From Mycobacterium shinjukuense (GTDB lineage: Bacteria; Actinomycetota; Actinomycetes; Mycobacteriales; Mycobacteriaceae): 64,000 nt of DNA. A program made the position numbers and the translations under genes. Every line of letters begins with the position of its first letter. The first letter of the stretch is position 1. Location of the stretch: the NCBI RefSeq assembly GCF_010730055.1, contig NZ_AP022575.1, positions 2,790,001 to 2,854,000 of the forward strand. Reading direction: 5' to 3'. Shown here one piece after another: positions 1 to 10,206 of this stretch. The notes beneath the pieces were generated by a model. That model saw nothing but the letters and a program-made list of their open reading frames with translations. It ran no database searches and was not told the DNA's origin.

Positions 1-1211
1 CCGAGCCGGTCCGGGGCGTCCGTGTAGAGGGTGAACACCGGGTCCCCGACGGCCACCGGCTGCCCGGGGCGGCGGTGGATTCTCACCCCGGCGCCGTGCT
101 GCACCCGCTCACCCGGGCGGGATCTGCCCGCACCGAGCCGCCATGCCGCCAACCCCACTGCCATCGCGTCGATGTCGCCCATTGTGCCGCCTCGGTGTGC
201 GCGCACGATCTCCGAATGTGCGCCGATCGGCAATGGCGCCGACAGATCCCCGCCCTGGGCGGCTATCAACCGGCGGAACCGGTCCATCGCGGTGCCGTCC
301 TGCAGCGTGTGCGCGGGGTCGCGGCCGTCGATCCCGGCCAGCGCGAGCATCTCGGCCGCCAACCGCAACGTCAGCGCCACCACATCGGGCGGCCCGCCGC
401 CGGCCAACACCTCGAGGGCCTCGGCAACCTCGAGCGCGTTGCCGACGGTCGAGCCCAACGGGCGGTTCATGTCCGTCAGCAGCGCGTGGGTGGGCACCCC
501 GTGTGCGGTGCCCAGCTCGACCATGGTGTGCGCCAGTTCGCGCGCCTGCGCTTCCGATGTCATGAAGGCCCCGGAGCCGACCTTGACGTCGAGCACCAGC
601 GCGCCCGCCCCCTCGGCCAGCTTCTTGCTCATCACCGAGCTCGCGATCAACGGCACGGATTCGACGGTGCCGGTGACGTCGCGCAGCGCGTAGAGCTTGG
701 CATCGGCGGGTGCCAGCTCGCCGGCGGCGAAGATGGCGGCGCCCACGTCGCGCAGCTGTTCCCGCACTCGGCGGTTGGACAGGTTCGCGGTGAACCCGGC
801 GATGGATTCCAGCTTGTCCAGGGTGCCGCCGGTGTGCCCCAGCCCACGCCCGGACGCTTGCGGCACCGCGCCGCCACAGGCGACCACCACCGGCACCAAC
901 GGCAGCGTGATCTTGTCCCCGACGCCGCCGGTGGAGTGCTTATCCACGGTCGCGAGTGGCCTGCCGGCCGCGCGCAGATCGGTGAAATCCAGCCGCGCGC
1001 CGGAGGCCACCATGGCCGCGGTCCACCTGGCGATCTCGCCGCGGTCCATGCCGCGCCAGACGATCGCCATCAGCAGCGCCGACATCTGTTCGGCGGCGAC
1101 CCGGCCGTCGGTGTAGGCCTCGATCACCCAGTCGATCGCGGCATCGGACAGCCGGCCCCCGTCGCGCTTGGTCCGGATGACCGTCGGGGCGTCGAATCCG
1201 ACGTCGGTCAC
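1..1211 (-). CDS. deoA: Thymidine phosphorylase DeoA, 3' end cut off by the window edge
   Basis: Cytosolic pyrimidine-salvage enzyme that phosphorolyses thymidine or deoxyuridine to the base and 2-deoxyribose-1-phosphate. The leftward reading frame is open from a GTG at 1211 to base 1, giving about 403 residues; the family usually runs about 430, so only a short C-terminal piece is missing. KHSTGGVGDK is the phosphate-binding loop, and SGRGLGHTGGTLDKLES is the thymidine/pyrimidine phosphorylase signature. A later MSKKLAEG...LVLDVKVGSGAFM block is also typical. The GTG overlaps the stop of cdd (GTGA), so the two salvage genes are translationally coupled. Family assignment is firm; the missing end is a window effect, not a truncation. 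Confidence 0.93.
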   Translation of the reverse strand, partial: MTDVGFDAPTVIRTKRDGGRLSDAAIDWVIEAYTDGRVAAEQMSALLMAIVWRGMDRGEIARWTAAMVASGARLDFTDLRAAGRPLATVDKHSTGGVGDKITLPLVPVVVACGGAVPQASGRGLGHTGGTLDKLESIAGFTANLSNRRVREQLRDVGAAIFAAGELAPADAKLYALRDVTGTVESVPLIASSVMSKKLAEGAGALVLDVKVGSGAFMTSEAQARELAHTMVELGTAHGVPTHALLTDMNRPLGSTVGNALEVAEALEVLAGGGPPDVVALTLRLAAEMLALAGIDGRDPAHTLQDGTAMDRFRRLIAAQGGDLSAPLPIGAHSEIVRAHRGGTMGDIDAMAVGLAAWRLGAGRSRPGERVQHGAGVRIHRRPGQPVAVGDPVFTLYTDAPDRL

Positions 1212-1609
1212 CGACGTTCCCGGGTCAGGTCGTCGGCACCGAAGGCGTCGGGCAGCAGCTCGCCGAGGCGACGGGGCCCGTTCGGATGGTCGATCAGCAG
1301 CTCGGCGCCGCCGTGCTCGAGCAGCACTTGGCGACAGCGCCCGCACGGCATCAGCGGGGACCCGGCCCCGTCGACACACGCCAACGCGAGCAGTCGGCCG
1401 CCGCCGGTCGCATACAGCGCGCACACCACGCCGCATTCGGCGCACAACCCAAGGCCGTAGCTGACATTCTCCACGTTGCATCCGGTGACCACACGGCCGT
1501 CGTCGACCAGTGCGGCCGCCCCCACTGCCAACCGCGAGTAGGGCGCGTACGCTGCGGCCGATGCCTGGATTGCCTTGTGCCGCAGCATATTCCAATCAAC
1601 GTCTGGCAT
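1208..1609 (-). CDS. cdd: Cytidine deaminase
   Basis: Zinc enzyme that deaminates cytidine and deoxycytidine to uridine and deoxyuridine, feeding DeoA downstream. The 133-residue length is normal for the small tetrameric form. The fold signature is present: CNVENVSYGLGLCAEC holds the zinc-ligand cysteine and catalytic glutamate (C-A-E), and PCGRCRQ supplies the other two zinc cysteines. The ATG at 1609 gives MPDVDWN, close to the expected N-terminus. The gene diverges from sdhC across a 169-bp spacer (1610-1778) in which I see no clear element beyond the likely sdh promoter. Confidence 0.95.
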   Translation of the reverse strand: MPDVDWNMLRHKAIQASAAAYAPYSRLAVGAAALVDDGRVVTGCNVENVSYGLGLCAECGVVCALYATGGGRLLALACVDGAGSPLMPCGRCRQVLLEHGGAELLIDHPNGPRRLGELLPDAFGADDLTRERR

Positions 1610-1778
1610 TACGCAACCCCGCTCGCCGATGGGCCCACCTCAGCAGGCCCACCCTAACTCCCCAGCGACACGAGCTGCGGATCGGACCGATCGGTACCGT
1701 CGGCAACCCGGTCACGTTAAGCTCGATTGCCCGGCTAGAGCTGTGTGACGACGGTTTTTGAAGGCGGTGAGGACTGGG

Positions 1779-2201
1779 GTGAGTACGCAGGCGACGACCG
1801 CGGACCCGGCACCATCGCGCAAGCGGCGACCACCTCGGACGCTGTATCGGGGAGATCCCGGCATGTGGTCTTGGGTTTGCCATCGCATCAGCGGCGCGAC
1901 CATTTTCTTCTTCTTGTTCGTCCATGTGCTCGACGCCGCGGTGCTGCGGGTGAGTCCGCAGACCTACAACGCGGTGCTGGCGACCTACAAGACCCCCGTT
2001 GTCGGCCTGATGGAATACGGCCTGGTGGCCGCGGTGCTGTTCCACGCGCTGAACGGGGTCCGGGTGATCCTGATCGACTTCTGGGCCGACGGCCCCCGCC
2101 ACCAGCGGCTGATGTTGTGGATCGTGGGCAGCGTCTTCCTGCTGCTGATGGTTCCCGCCGGGGTGGTGGTGGGCGTGCACATCTGGGAGCACCTGCGATG
2201 A
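1779..2201 (+). CDS. sdhC: Succinate dehydrogenase cytochrome b556 subunit SdhC
   Basis: Membrane anchor of complex II, which passes electrons from succinate to menaquinone. Three hydrophobic helices are visible: the segment after GATIFFFLFVHVLDAAVL, the one around GLMEYGLVAAVLFHAL, and LMLWIVGSVFLLLMVPAGVVVGVHI. The FHALNGVR motif carries the presumed heme-ligand histidine. I place the start at GTG 1779 (VSTQATTAD), giving 140 residues. The internal ATG at MWSWVCHRI would give a 112-residue form, as annotated for the H37Rv protein, and cannot be excluded. It overlaps sdhD by ATGA and is the first gene of sdhCDAB. Confidence 0.92.
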   Translation: MSTQATTADPAPSRKRRPPRTLYRGDPGMWSWVCHRISGATIFFFLFVHVLDAAVLRVSPQTYNAVLATYKTPVVGLMEYGLVAAVLFHALNGVRVILIDFWADGPRHQRLMLWIVGSVFLLLMVPAGVVVGVHIWEHLR

Positions 2202-2668
2202 GCGCGCCCGATCTGCAGCTCGGCCCCGGCCAGCTGGCACCGGTGCGGCAGCGCAGCTACGATCGGCCGGCCAGCCTGGACAATCCGCGGTCGCCCCGGC
2301 GGCGCGCCGGCATCCCCAACTTCGAGAAATTCGCGTGGCTGTTCATGCGGTTCTCCGGGATCGTGCTGGTGTTCCTGGCGGTCGGGCACATCTTCATCAT
2401 GCTGATGTGGGACGACGGCGTGTACCGCCTCGACTTCAACTTCGTGGCGCAGCGCTGGGCGTCCCCATTCTGGCAGACCTGGGACCTGCTGTTGTTGTGG
2501 CTGGCGCAGCTGCACGGCGGCAACGGCATCCGCACCATCATCGACGACTACAGCCGCAAGAACAGCACCCGGTTCTGGCTGAACGCGCTGCTGGCGGTGT
2601 CGATGACGTTCACGCTGATGCTGGGCACCTACATCCTGGTCACGTTCGACCCGAACATCGGAGGCTGA
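2198..2668 (+). CDS. sdhD: Succinate dehydrogenase membrane anchor SdhD
   Basis: Second membrane subunit of complex II, 156 residues. The soluble N-terminus (to about residue 45) is followed by three hydrophobic helices: LFMRFSGIVLVFLAVGHIFIMLMW, LLLLWLAQLHGGNGIRTII and LLAVSMTFTLMLGTYILV. GHIFIML and AQLHGGNGIR contain the histidine and arginine region expected near heme and quinone. The ATG overlaps the sdhC stop (ATGA), and sdhA begins 3 bases after its stop. This is the usual actinobacterial sdhCDAB order. Confidence 0.92.
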   Translation: MSAPDLQLGPGQLAPVRQRSYDRPASLDNPRSPRRRAGIPNFEKFAWLFMRFSGIVLVFLAVGHIFIMLMWDDGVYRLDFNFVAQRWASPFWQTWDLLLLWLAQLHGGNGIRTIIDDYSRKNSTRFWLNALLAVSMTFTLMLGTYILVTFDPNIGG

Positions 2669-2671
2669 CCG

Positions 2672-4443
<1,772 letters not shown>

Positions 4444-4444
<1 letters not shown>

Positions 4445-5238
4445 TGACTGCCGAGGTTGAGACGCTGGAGCCACCCCTGCCGCCGGTTCCCGACGGTGCG
4501 GTGATGGTGACCGTGAAGATCGCCCGGTACAACCCCGACGACCCCGAGGCGTTCGCGGCCACCGGCGGCTGGCAGAGCTTCCGGGTGCCGTGCCTGCCCA
4601 CCGACCGGTTGCTCAACCTGCTCATCTACATCAAGGGCTACCTGGACGGGACGCTGACCTTCCGGCGCTCCTGCGCCCACGGGGTGTGCGGGTCGGACGC
4701 CATGCGGATCAACGGTGTCAACCGGCTGGCCTGCAAGGTGCTGATGCGTGACCTGCTGCCCAAGCGGCCGAACAAGCCGGGCAAATTCCCGACCGTCACC
4801 GTCGAGCCGATCCGCGGGCTACCGGTGCTCAAGGACCTGGTGGTCGACATGGAGCCGTTCTTCGACGCCTACCGGGCGATCAAGCCGTACCTGATCACCA
4901 GCGGCAACCCGCCCACCCGGGAGCGGATCCAGAGCCCGACCGACCGCGCGCGCTACGACGACACCACCAAGTGCATCCTGTGCGCGTGCTGCACCACCAG
5001 CTGTCCGGTGTTCTGGAACGAGGGCAGCTACTTCGGCCCGGCGGCGATCGTCAACGCGCACCGCTTCATCTTCGACAGCCGCGACGAGGCCGCCGGCGAG
5101 CGCCTGGACATCCTCAACGAGGTCGACGGCGTGTGGCGCTGCCGCACCACGTTCAACTGCACCGAATCCTGCCCGCGGGGCATCGAGGTGACCAAGGCGA
5201 TCCAAGAGGTCAAGCGCGCGATCATGTTCTCCCGCTGA
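4444..5238 (+). CDS. sdhB: Succinate dehydrogenase iron-sulfur subunit SdhB
   Basis: Electron-transfer subunit of complex II, 264 residues. The [2Fe-2S] domain shows C77AHGVC82GSD85 and C97, with aspartate in the third ligand position, as in several other SdhB proteins. The C-terminal domain holds KC177ILCACCTTSCP for the [4Fe-4S] cluster and FNCTESCPRG for the [3Fe-4S]/[4Fe-4S] pair. It overlaps sdhA by one base and ends the operon. A strong palindrome follows at once and probably acts as the terminator. Confidence 0.95.
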
Positions 5239-5242
5239 GCGG

Positions 5243-5302
5243 GCGAGCAGACGCAAAATCACCCAAAACCAGTGGTTTTGAGGCGATTTTGCGTCTGCTC
5301 GC
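5243..5302. terminator. Long palindrome after sdhB (GAGCAGACGCAAAA family, copy 1)
   Basis: Two perfectly complementary 18-base arms (5243-5260 and 5285-5302) begin with GCGAGCAGACGCAAAATC, and the middle can pair further (CAAAACCA with TGGTTTTG). It starts 4 bases after the sdhB stop codon. There is no T-tract, so it would be a tract-less bidirectional terminator or mRNA 3' stabiliser. A second copy sharing the GAGCAGACGCAAAA arm lies at 24896-24951. Confidence 0.75.
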
Positions 5303-5316
5303 GCAGAGCCGGTGCG

Positions 5317-5343
5317 CGTCACATCACGGCGGCCCGTCTCGTC
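5317..5343 (+). promoter_or_regulatory. Candidate ECF41 (SigJ-type) promoter of the CMD gene
   Basis: CGTCACA at 5317-5323 is followed after 16 bases by CGTC at 5340-5343. The consensus I recall for ECF41 sigma factors is TGTCACA-N15/16-CGTC, so only one base differs. The ATG at 5352 lies 8 bases after the second box, so the mRNA would be leaderless or nearly so. The presence of an ECF41 factor gene next door supports the call; it is a prediction. Confidence 0.5.
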
Positions 5344-5351
5344 TCACGGGT

Positions 5352-5957
5352 ATGACATCCAAAACCCGCATCCAACCCCTGCCCCCCCAGCGCGCCGGCC
5401 TGCTGGTGCGCGCCATGTACCGAGTCGCCAGGCGGCGCTTCGGGGAGGTCCCCGAGCCGTTCACCGTGGCCGCTCATCACCCCCGTCTGCTGCTCGCCAA
5501 CGCGGTGCACGAGACCCTGCTGCAACGCGCGTCGCGCACACTGCCGGTCAGCGCACGCGAGCTGGCGGTGTTGTGGACCGCGCGCACCATCGGCTGCTCG
5601 TGGTGCGTGGACTTCGGCTCCATGCTGCAGCGCCTGGACGGCCTCGACGTCGAACGGCTCACTGAGATCGACGACTACGCGACGTCGCCCCGCTTCAGCG
5701 ACGACGAGCGCGCCGCCATCGCCTATGCCCACGCAATGACCACCGACCCGCATTCGGTCACCGACGAGCAGGTCGCCGATCTGCTGGCCCGCTTCGGGGA
5801 TGCCGGGGTGATCGAGCTGACCTATCAGATCGGCGTGGAGAACATGCGCGCCCGGATGTATTCCGCGCTGGGCATCACCGAGCAGGGCTTCAATTCCGGG
5901 GACGCCTGCCGTATCCCGTGGGCTACCCCTGACGCCGACGCAGCGGAGAACCGGTGA
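5352..5957 (+). CDS. Carboxymuconolactone decarboxylase-family protein (AhpD-like)
   Basis: A 201-residue cytosolic protein of the CMD/AhpD helical fold, typical of peroxide- or aldehyde-related enzymes with a redox-active CxxC. The motif RTIGC82SWC85VDFGSML is the expected cysteine pair on the long helix, after an ELAVLWTAR helix. The residue usually given as His three after the second Cys is not evident, so activity could differ from AhpD. Start at ATG 5352 (MTSKTRIQ). Its last 35 bases overlap the 3' end of sigJ on the other strand. ECF41 sigma factors are commonly encoded beside CMD-family, oxidoreductase or epimerase genes, which makes this the likely SigJ target. Confidence 0.8.
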   Translation: MTSKTRIQPLPPQRAGLLVRAMYRVARRRFGEVPEPFTVAAHHPRLLLANAVHETLLQRASRTLPVSARELAVLWTARTIGCSWCVDFGSMLQRLDGLDVERLTEIDDYATSPRFSDDERAAIAYAHAMTTDPHSVTDEQVADLLARFGDAGVIELTYQIGVENMRARMYSALGITEQGFNSGDACRIPWATPDADAAENR

Positions 5958-6846
5958 ACTTGTCGGGGTTGGCGATATCCCAGAGCGCGCAGACCCTTCC
6001 GTCGCGCACGGTGATGGCGGTGATCCGCGGCGCCATCGCCCGATGCCCGTCTACCGCGGGGAAGCCGGGCGTGTAGGCGCCCAGTTCCCCATTGACCAGC
6101 GCCAACCGATTCGCCGTGTAGAACGACGGGCCGTAGCGGCGGGCCAGCCCGAGCATGAACCGGACCACCTTGTCGGCGCCGCGGATGACGCGGGCCGCGG
6201 TGGCGGCCTTGCCGTCCGAATCGCCGGTGAAGGTCACGTCGGGATGCAACAGCGACACCACGGTGTCCAGGTCGCCGGTGGCCATGGCGGCCATCAGCCG
6301 CCCGACCACCTCGTTGTGGCTGGGATCGGGCCGCTTCAAAACAAGGGGCGGCGCGGCGGCCGTCCCGGCCACGGCCCTGCGGGCCCGCGAGGCCAGCTGC
6401 CGCGCCGCGGGCCGGCTGGTCCCCAGCACCTCGGCCACCTCGGCGAATGGCACACCGAACCCGTCGTGCAGCACGAACGCGACCCGCTGATCGGGGCGCA
6501 GCCGCTCCAGCACCACCATCGCCGCGAACCGGGCGTCCTCGGCGGCGACCACCGCGGACAATGGATCGCCATCGTCGAAGCCGGTGACCACCGGTTCGGG
6601 AAGCCAGTTGCCGGTGTAGGTCTCCCGGCGGTGGGCCGCCGACCGCAACCGGTCCAGACCGATCCGGCTCACCACGGTGGTCAGCCAGGCCCGCGGGTCG
6701 TCGATCACGGTGCCCTGTGAGTCCCAGCGCAGCCAGGCCTCTTGCACGATGTCCTCGGCGTCGGCCACGGTCCCGGTCAGCCGGTAGGCGACCGACATGA
6801 GATGCGGTCGCAGCTCCTCGAATTCGGAAACCCGCATCGAGGTCAT
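5923..6846 (-). CDS. sigJ: ECF41-family RNA polymerase sigma factor SigJ
   Basis: Sigma factor of 307 residues with its own regulatory tail instead of an anti-sigma partner. Sigma-2 is about residues 8-75 (HLMSVAYRLTGTVADAEDIVQEAWLRW), and sigma-4 is about 105-160 with the helix-turn-helix PFAEVAEVLGTSRPAARQLASRARRAV. The linker carries WLPEP (81-85). The SnoaL-like C-terminal domain from about residue 175 has DSDGK (209-213) and ends in NPDKF (293-297). These match the WLPEP, DGGGR/K and NPDKL motifs described for ECF41. The ATG at 6846 lies 6 bases after a TACCCT -10 box, favouring this start and a leaderless mRNA. It converges on the CMD gene and diverges from the aminotransferase. Confidence 0.93.
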   Translation of the reverse strand: MTSMRVSEFEELRPHLMSVAYRLTGTVADAEDIVQEAWLRWDSQGTVIDDPRAWLTTVVSRIGLDRLRSAAHRRETYTGNWLPEPVVTGFDDGDPLSAVVAAEDARFAAMVVLERLRPDQRVAFVLHDGFGVPFAEVAEVLGTSRPAARQLASRARRAVAGTAAAPPLVLKRPDPSHNEVVGRLMAAMATGDLDTVVSLLHPDVTFTGDSDGKAATAARVIRGADKVVRFMLGLARRYGPSFYTANRLALVNGELGAYTPGFPAVDGHRAMAPRITAITVRDGRVCALWDIANPDKFTGSPLRRRQG

Positions 6847-6852
6847 TACCCG

Positions 6853-6858
6853 AGGGTA
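6853..6858 (-). promoter_or_regulatory. -10 box of sigJ (leaderless)
   Basis: On the minus strand TACCCT is followed by 6 bases and the sigJ ATG, the usual mycobacterial leaderless layout (TANNNT-N6/7-RTG). No convincing -35 is seen. Confidence 0.45.
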
Positions 6859-6862
6859 GCGC

Positions 6863-6868
6863 TACGCT
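6863..6868 (+). promoter_or_regulatory. -10 box of the aminotransferase gene
   Basis: TACGCT lies 11 bases before the ATG at 6880, giving a leader of about 4 bases. It sits back-to-back with the sigJ -10 box, so the two divergent promoters overlap in 33 bp and should compete. Confidence 0.4.
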
Positions 6869-6879
6869 GGGCGGGCAGG

Positions 6880-8208
6880 ATGACAAGAAACTTGTGGCTG
6901 CATTTCGCTCGGCACGGCGGGGGCATCACACCGCCGATCATCACCCGCGGCCAGGGCGTCACCATTTTCGACGACCGCGGCAAGAGCTACCTGGACGCCT
7001 TGTCGGGGCTGTTCGTGGTGCAGGTCGGTCACGGCCGTGCCGAGCTCGCCGAGGCCGCCGCTCGGCAGGCTGGCACGCTGGCGTACTTCCCGCTATGGGG
7101 GTATGCCACCCCGCCGGCGATCGAGCTCGCCGAGCGCCTGGCCAGCTACGCGCCCGGGGACCTGAACCGGGTGTTTTTCACCAGCGGCGGCACCGAGGCC
7201 GTCGAAACCGCCTGGAAGGTGGCCAAGCAGTACTTCAAGCTCACCGGCAAACCCGGTAAACACAAGGTCATTTCGCGCTCGATCGCCTACCACGGCACCA
7301 CCCTGGGCGCGTTGGCGATCACCGGTCTGCCGGGGTATAAGGCCCCGTTTGAGCCGGTGGCGCCGGGCGGCTTCCGGGTGCCCAACACGAACTTCTATCG
7401 CGCCCCGTTTCACACCGACGTCACCGAATTTGGGCGGTGGGCCGCCGACCGGATCGCCGAGGCGATCGAGTTCGAGGGGCCCGACACCGTCGCCGCGGTG
7501 TTTGTGGAGCCGGTGCAGAACGCGGGCGGTCCCATCCCGCCGCCGCCGGGCTATTTCGCGCGGGTGCGCGAGATCTGCGACTTCTACGACGTGCTGCTGG
7601 TGTCCGACGAGGTGATCTGCGCGTTCGGCCGGATCGGGTCGATGTTCGCCTGCAATGACATCGGGGACGTCGGCTACCTGCCCGACATGATCACCTGCGC
7701 CAAGGGCCTGACGTCGGGCTACTGTCCGCTGGGCGCGATGATCGCCAGCGACCGGTTGTTCGAGCCGTTCAACGACGGCAAAACCATGTTCCCGCACGGC
7801 TACACCTTCGGCGGTCATCCGGTGTCGGCGGCCGTGGCACTGGCCAACCTCGACATCTTCGAGCGCGAGGGCCTCAACGACCACGTCAAGCGGAATTCCC
7901 CCGCGCTGCGGGCCACCCTGGAGAAGTTGTACGACCTGCCCATCGTCGGCGATGTCCGCGGCGAGGGTTACTTCTTCGGCATCGAACTGGTCAAGGACCG
8001 GGCGACCAAGCAAACCTTCACCGACGCGGAACGCGCGGCGCTGCTGGGCCGGCTGTCCGCGGCGCTGTTGGACGCCGGGCTGTACTGCCGCACCGACGAC
8101 CGCGGCGATTCCGTCATCCAGCTGGCTCCGCCGCTGATCAGCGGTCAAGACGAGTTCGACACCATCGAGTCCATCCTGCGCGGCGTGCTCGGCGAGGTCA
8201 GCATGTAG
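6880..8208 (+). CDS. Class III (omega) pyridoxal-phosphate aminotransferase, Rv3329-like
   Basis: A 442-residue PLP enzyme of the ornithine/beta-alanine:pyruvate type; the amino donor is not predictable. The family landmarks are present: FFTSGGTEAVETAWK near residue 110, the YHGTTLGALAITG loop, SDEVICAFGRIG with the PLP-binding aspartate, and ITCAKGLTSGYCPLGAMI with the Schiff-base lysine at about 275. Start ATG 6880 gives MTRNLWLHFARHGGG, the usual family beginning. In H37Rv the equivalent gene abuts dacB1; here nearly 10 kb of other genes intervene. Partial copies of its 3' end recur at 10207 and 17728. Confidence 0.9.
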   Translation: MTRNLWLHFARHGGGITPPIITRGQGVTIFDDRGKSYLDALSGLFVVQVGHGRAELAEAAARQAGTLAYFPLWGYATPPAIELAERLASYAPGDLNRVFFTSGGTEAVETAWKVAKQYFKLTGKPGKHKVISRSIAYHGTTLGALAITGLPGYKAPFEPVAPGGFRVPNTNFYRAPFHTDVTEFGRWAADRIAEAIEFEGPDTVAAVFVEPVQNAGGPIPPPPGYFARVREICDFYDVLLVSDEVICAFGRIGSMFACNDIGDVGYLPDMITCAKGLTSGYCPLGAMIASDRLFEPFNDGKTMFPHGYTFGGHPVSAAVALANLDIFEREGLNDHVKRNSPALRATLEKLYDLPIVGDVRGEGYFFGIELVKDRATKQTFTDAERAALLGRLSAALLDAGLYCRTDDRGDSVIQLAPPLISGQDEFDTIESILRGVLGEVSM

Positions 8209-8488
8209 GGGCAACCGCAGGCATCCCTAACCCGCCGAACACCACACCGCGACGCTGACCAGCACAGACCCAGCCCCCACAACCGGCAGACCGTCACCAC
8301 GCCGACCCCAACCGGTTAACTGCCACGGAAGGGTCTTACACCACCACGTAGGCCTTGCCCCGGTCGCGCTGTCACCATAATGTGACTGGCACAACGGGTT
8401 CCGGGTATGCGTCGGCGTGCGTCGCCGTCGGGTGTGCAGGCCGCGATCGCCGAGTCCAACGCCGGGTTGAGTTGGTCGGAGGTGTGCG

Positions 8489-10156
8489 ATGTCGTTTGTG
8501 ATGGTGGCACCGCAGTGGGTGGCGGCGACGGCCTCGGATGTGACCCGGATCGGGTCGGCGGTCAGCGCGGCCAATGCGGCCGCGGCGGCTCCGACCACCG
8601 GGCTGCTGGCCGCCGGCGCCGATGAGGTGTCGGCGGCGATCGCGGCGCTGTTCGGCGCGCACGGGCGGGCCTATCAGGCGGTGAGCGGCCAGGTGTCGGC
8701 TTTTCATGCGCAGTTTGTGTCTGCGTTGACCGCGGCGGCGGACTCGTATGCCGCCGCCGAGGCGGTCAACGCCTCGGCGGCCCAAAGCCTGGAGCAGGAC
8801 CTGCTGGCGCTGATCAATGCGCCCACCCAGACGCTGTTGGGGCGTCCGCTGATCGGTGATGGCGCCGATGCGACCACCCCCGGCGGCAACGGTGGGGAGG
8901 GCGGCCTCTTGTACGGCAACGGCGGCAACGGCGCACTCGGTGACCCGGGGCAGGCCGGTGGTAACGGGGGTGCGGCCGGGCTGATCGGCCATGGCGGGGC
9001 CGGCGGGGCCGGCGGGGCGGGGGCGCCCGGTGGCGCCGGCGGGGCCGGGGGCTGGTTGTTCGGCAACGGCGGACCCGGCGGGCCCGGCGGCGCTGGCGTG
9101 GCCAGCGGCGGCATTGGTGTCGCGGGTGGTCCCGGTGGGTTGGGCGGGGCCGGCGGCGGCGCCGGGCTGTGGGGCACCGGCGGCGCCGGCGGTGCCGGCG
9201 GTGTCGGCGGGGAGGGCGGTATCGGCGGTACGGGTGGTCTCGGCGGCCATGGCGGGGCCGGCGGGGCAGGCGGCTGGTTGTTCGGCAACGGCGGGCCTGG
9301 CGGGGCCGGCGCCGGCGGCGGGATCGGCGGGGGCGGCGGGGCCGGCGGGGCCGGCGGGTCCGGCGGGGCCGGGGGTGACGCCAGGCTGATCGGGACCGGC
9401 GGGGCCGGCGGGGCCGGCGGGGCCGGAGGAGGTGCCGGCGGAGACGCCGGGGCCGGCGGTCATGGTGGCAGCGGCGGGCTGCTGTATGGCAACGGCGGGG
9501 ACGGCGGAACCGGCGGAACGGGCGGGCCCGCCGCGTCCGCTGGGGACGGTGGCGCCGGCGGTCGCGGCGGCAAAGCCTGGCTGATCGGCCACGGCGGCGC
9601 CGGCGGCGCCGGCGGCGTAGGTGGGGACGGTGGTGTTGGCGGAAACGGCGGAATCGGCGGGGACGGCGGTGAGGCCGGGCTGGTGTACGGTGACGGCGGC
9701 GCTGGCGGCGCCGGCGGCAATGGTGGTTTATCTGTCATTTTGGGCGCCGCTAGCGGCGACGGCGGGGCCGGCGGCCGTGGCGGCAATGCCATCGGGCTGA
9801 TTGGCAGCGGCGGGGCCGGCGGGCCCGGCGGGGTCGGCGGCAAGGGCGAGGACAGTGGCGTCGGCGGCGACGGCGGGGACGGCGGCAATGGCGGTCACGG
9901 CGGGGTGCTGTTCGGTCATGGCGGGACCGGCGGCAAGGGCGGCGGCGGCGGAGTAGGCACACTAGGAGCCGGCGGCAAGGGCGGTGCCGGCGGTCATGGC
10001 GGTAACGCCATTGGGCTGGTCGGCGACGGCGGAGATGGCGGGGATGGCGGCGCCGGCGCGTCTGGGACCCCCACTGGTGCCGGCGGGCCAGGCGGCAGCG
10101 GCGGCAGCGGGGGGCAGCTGTTCGGCATCCCGGGCACGCCCGGAACGCCCGGCTGA
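8489..10156 (+). CDS. PE_PGRS protein, first of a tandem pair
   Basis: A 555-residue protein. The PE domain (about 1-95) starts MSFVMVAPQWVAATASD and carries YAAAE, the YxxxE type VII secretion signal. A short linker GRPLIGDGADATTPGGNGG leads into glycine-rich PGRS repeats (GGAGGAGG / GGNGG) to the end at GTPGTPG. Such proteins are exported by ESX-5 to the cell surface; the precise role is unknown. Start ATG 8489 has GGAGG 8-12 bases upstream. The 280-bp spacer after the aminotransferase (8209-8488) contains no gene. Its last about 110 bases resemble the region just before the second PE_PGRS, including a CATAAT -10-like element at 8376-8381. Confidence 0.92.
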   Translation: MSFVMVAPQWVAATASDVTRIGSAVSAANAAAAAPTTGLLAAGADEVSAAIAALFGAHGRAYQAVSGQVSAFHAQFVSALTAAADSYAAAEAVNASAAQSLEQDLLALINAPTQTLLGRPLIGDGADATTPGGNGGEGGLLYGNGGNGALGDPGQAGGNGGAAGLIGHGGAGGAGGAGAPGGAGGAGGWLFGNGGPGGPGGAGVASGGIGVAGGPGGLGGAGGGAGLWGTGGAGGAGGVGGEGGIGGTGGLGGHGGAGGAGGWLFGNGGPGGAGAGGGIGGGGGAGGAGGSGGAGGDARLIGTGGAGGAGGAGGGAGGDAGAGGHGGSGGLLYGNGGDGGTGGTGGPAASAGDGGAGGRGGKAWLIGHGGAGGAGGVGGDGGVGGNGGIGGDGGEAGLVYGDGGAGGAGGNGGLSVILGAASGDGGAGGRGGNAIGLIGSGGAGGPGGVGGKGEDSGVGGDGGDGGNGGHGGVLFGHGGTGGKGGGGGVGTLGAGGKGGAGGHGGNAIGLVGDGGDGGDGGAGASGTPTGAGGPGGSGGSGGQLFGIPGTPGTPG

Positions 10157-10206
10157 TAACAGCCCGCGCCGTGCACACCACCCACGTCCTGCGCTAGCGT
10201 CCAGTG

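Noticed and set aside
8371..8386. GTCAC-N6-GTGAC as a CRP site
   Set aside because: The half-sites point the opposite way to TGTGA-N6-TCACA, and the second PE_PGRS leader does not preserve the symmetry.
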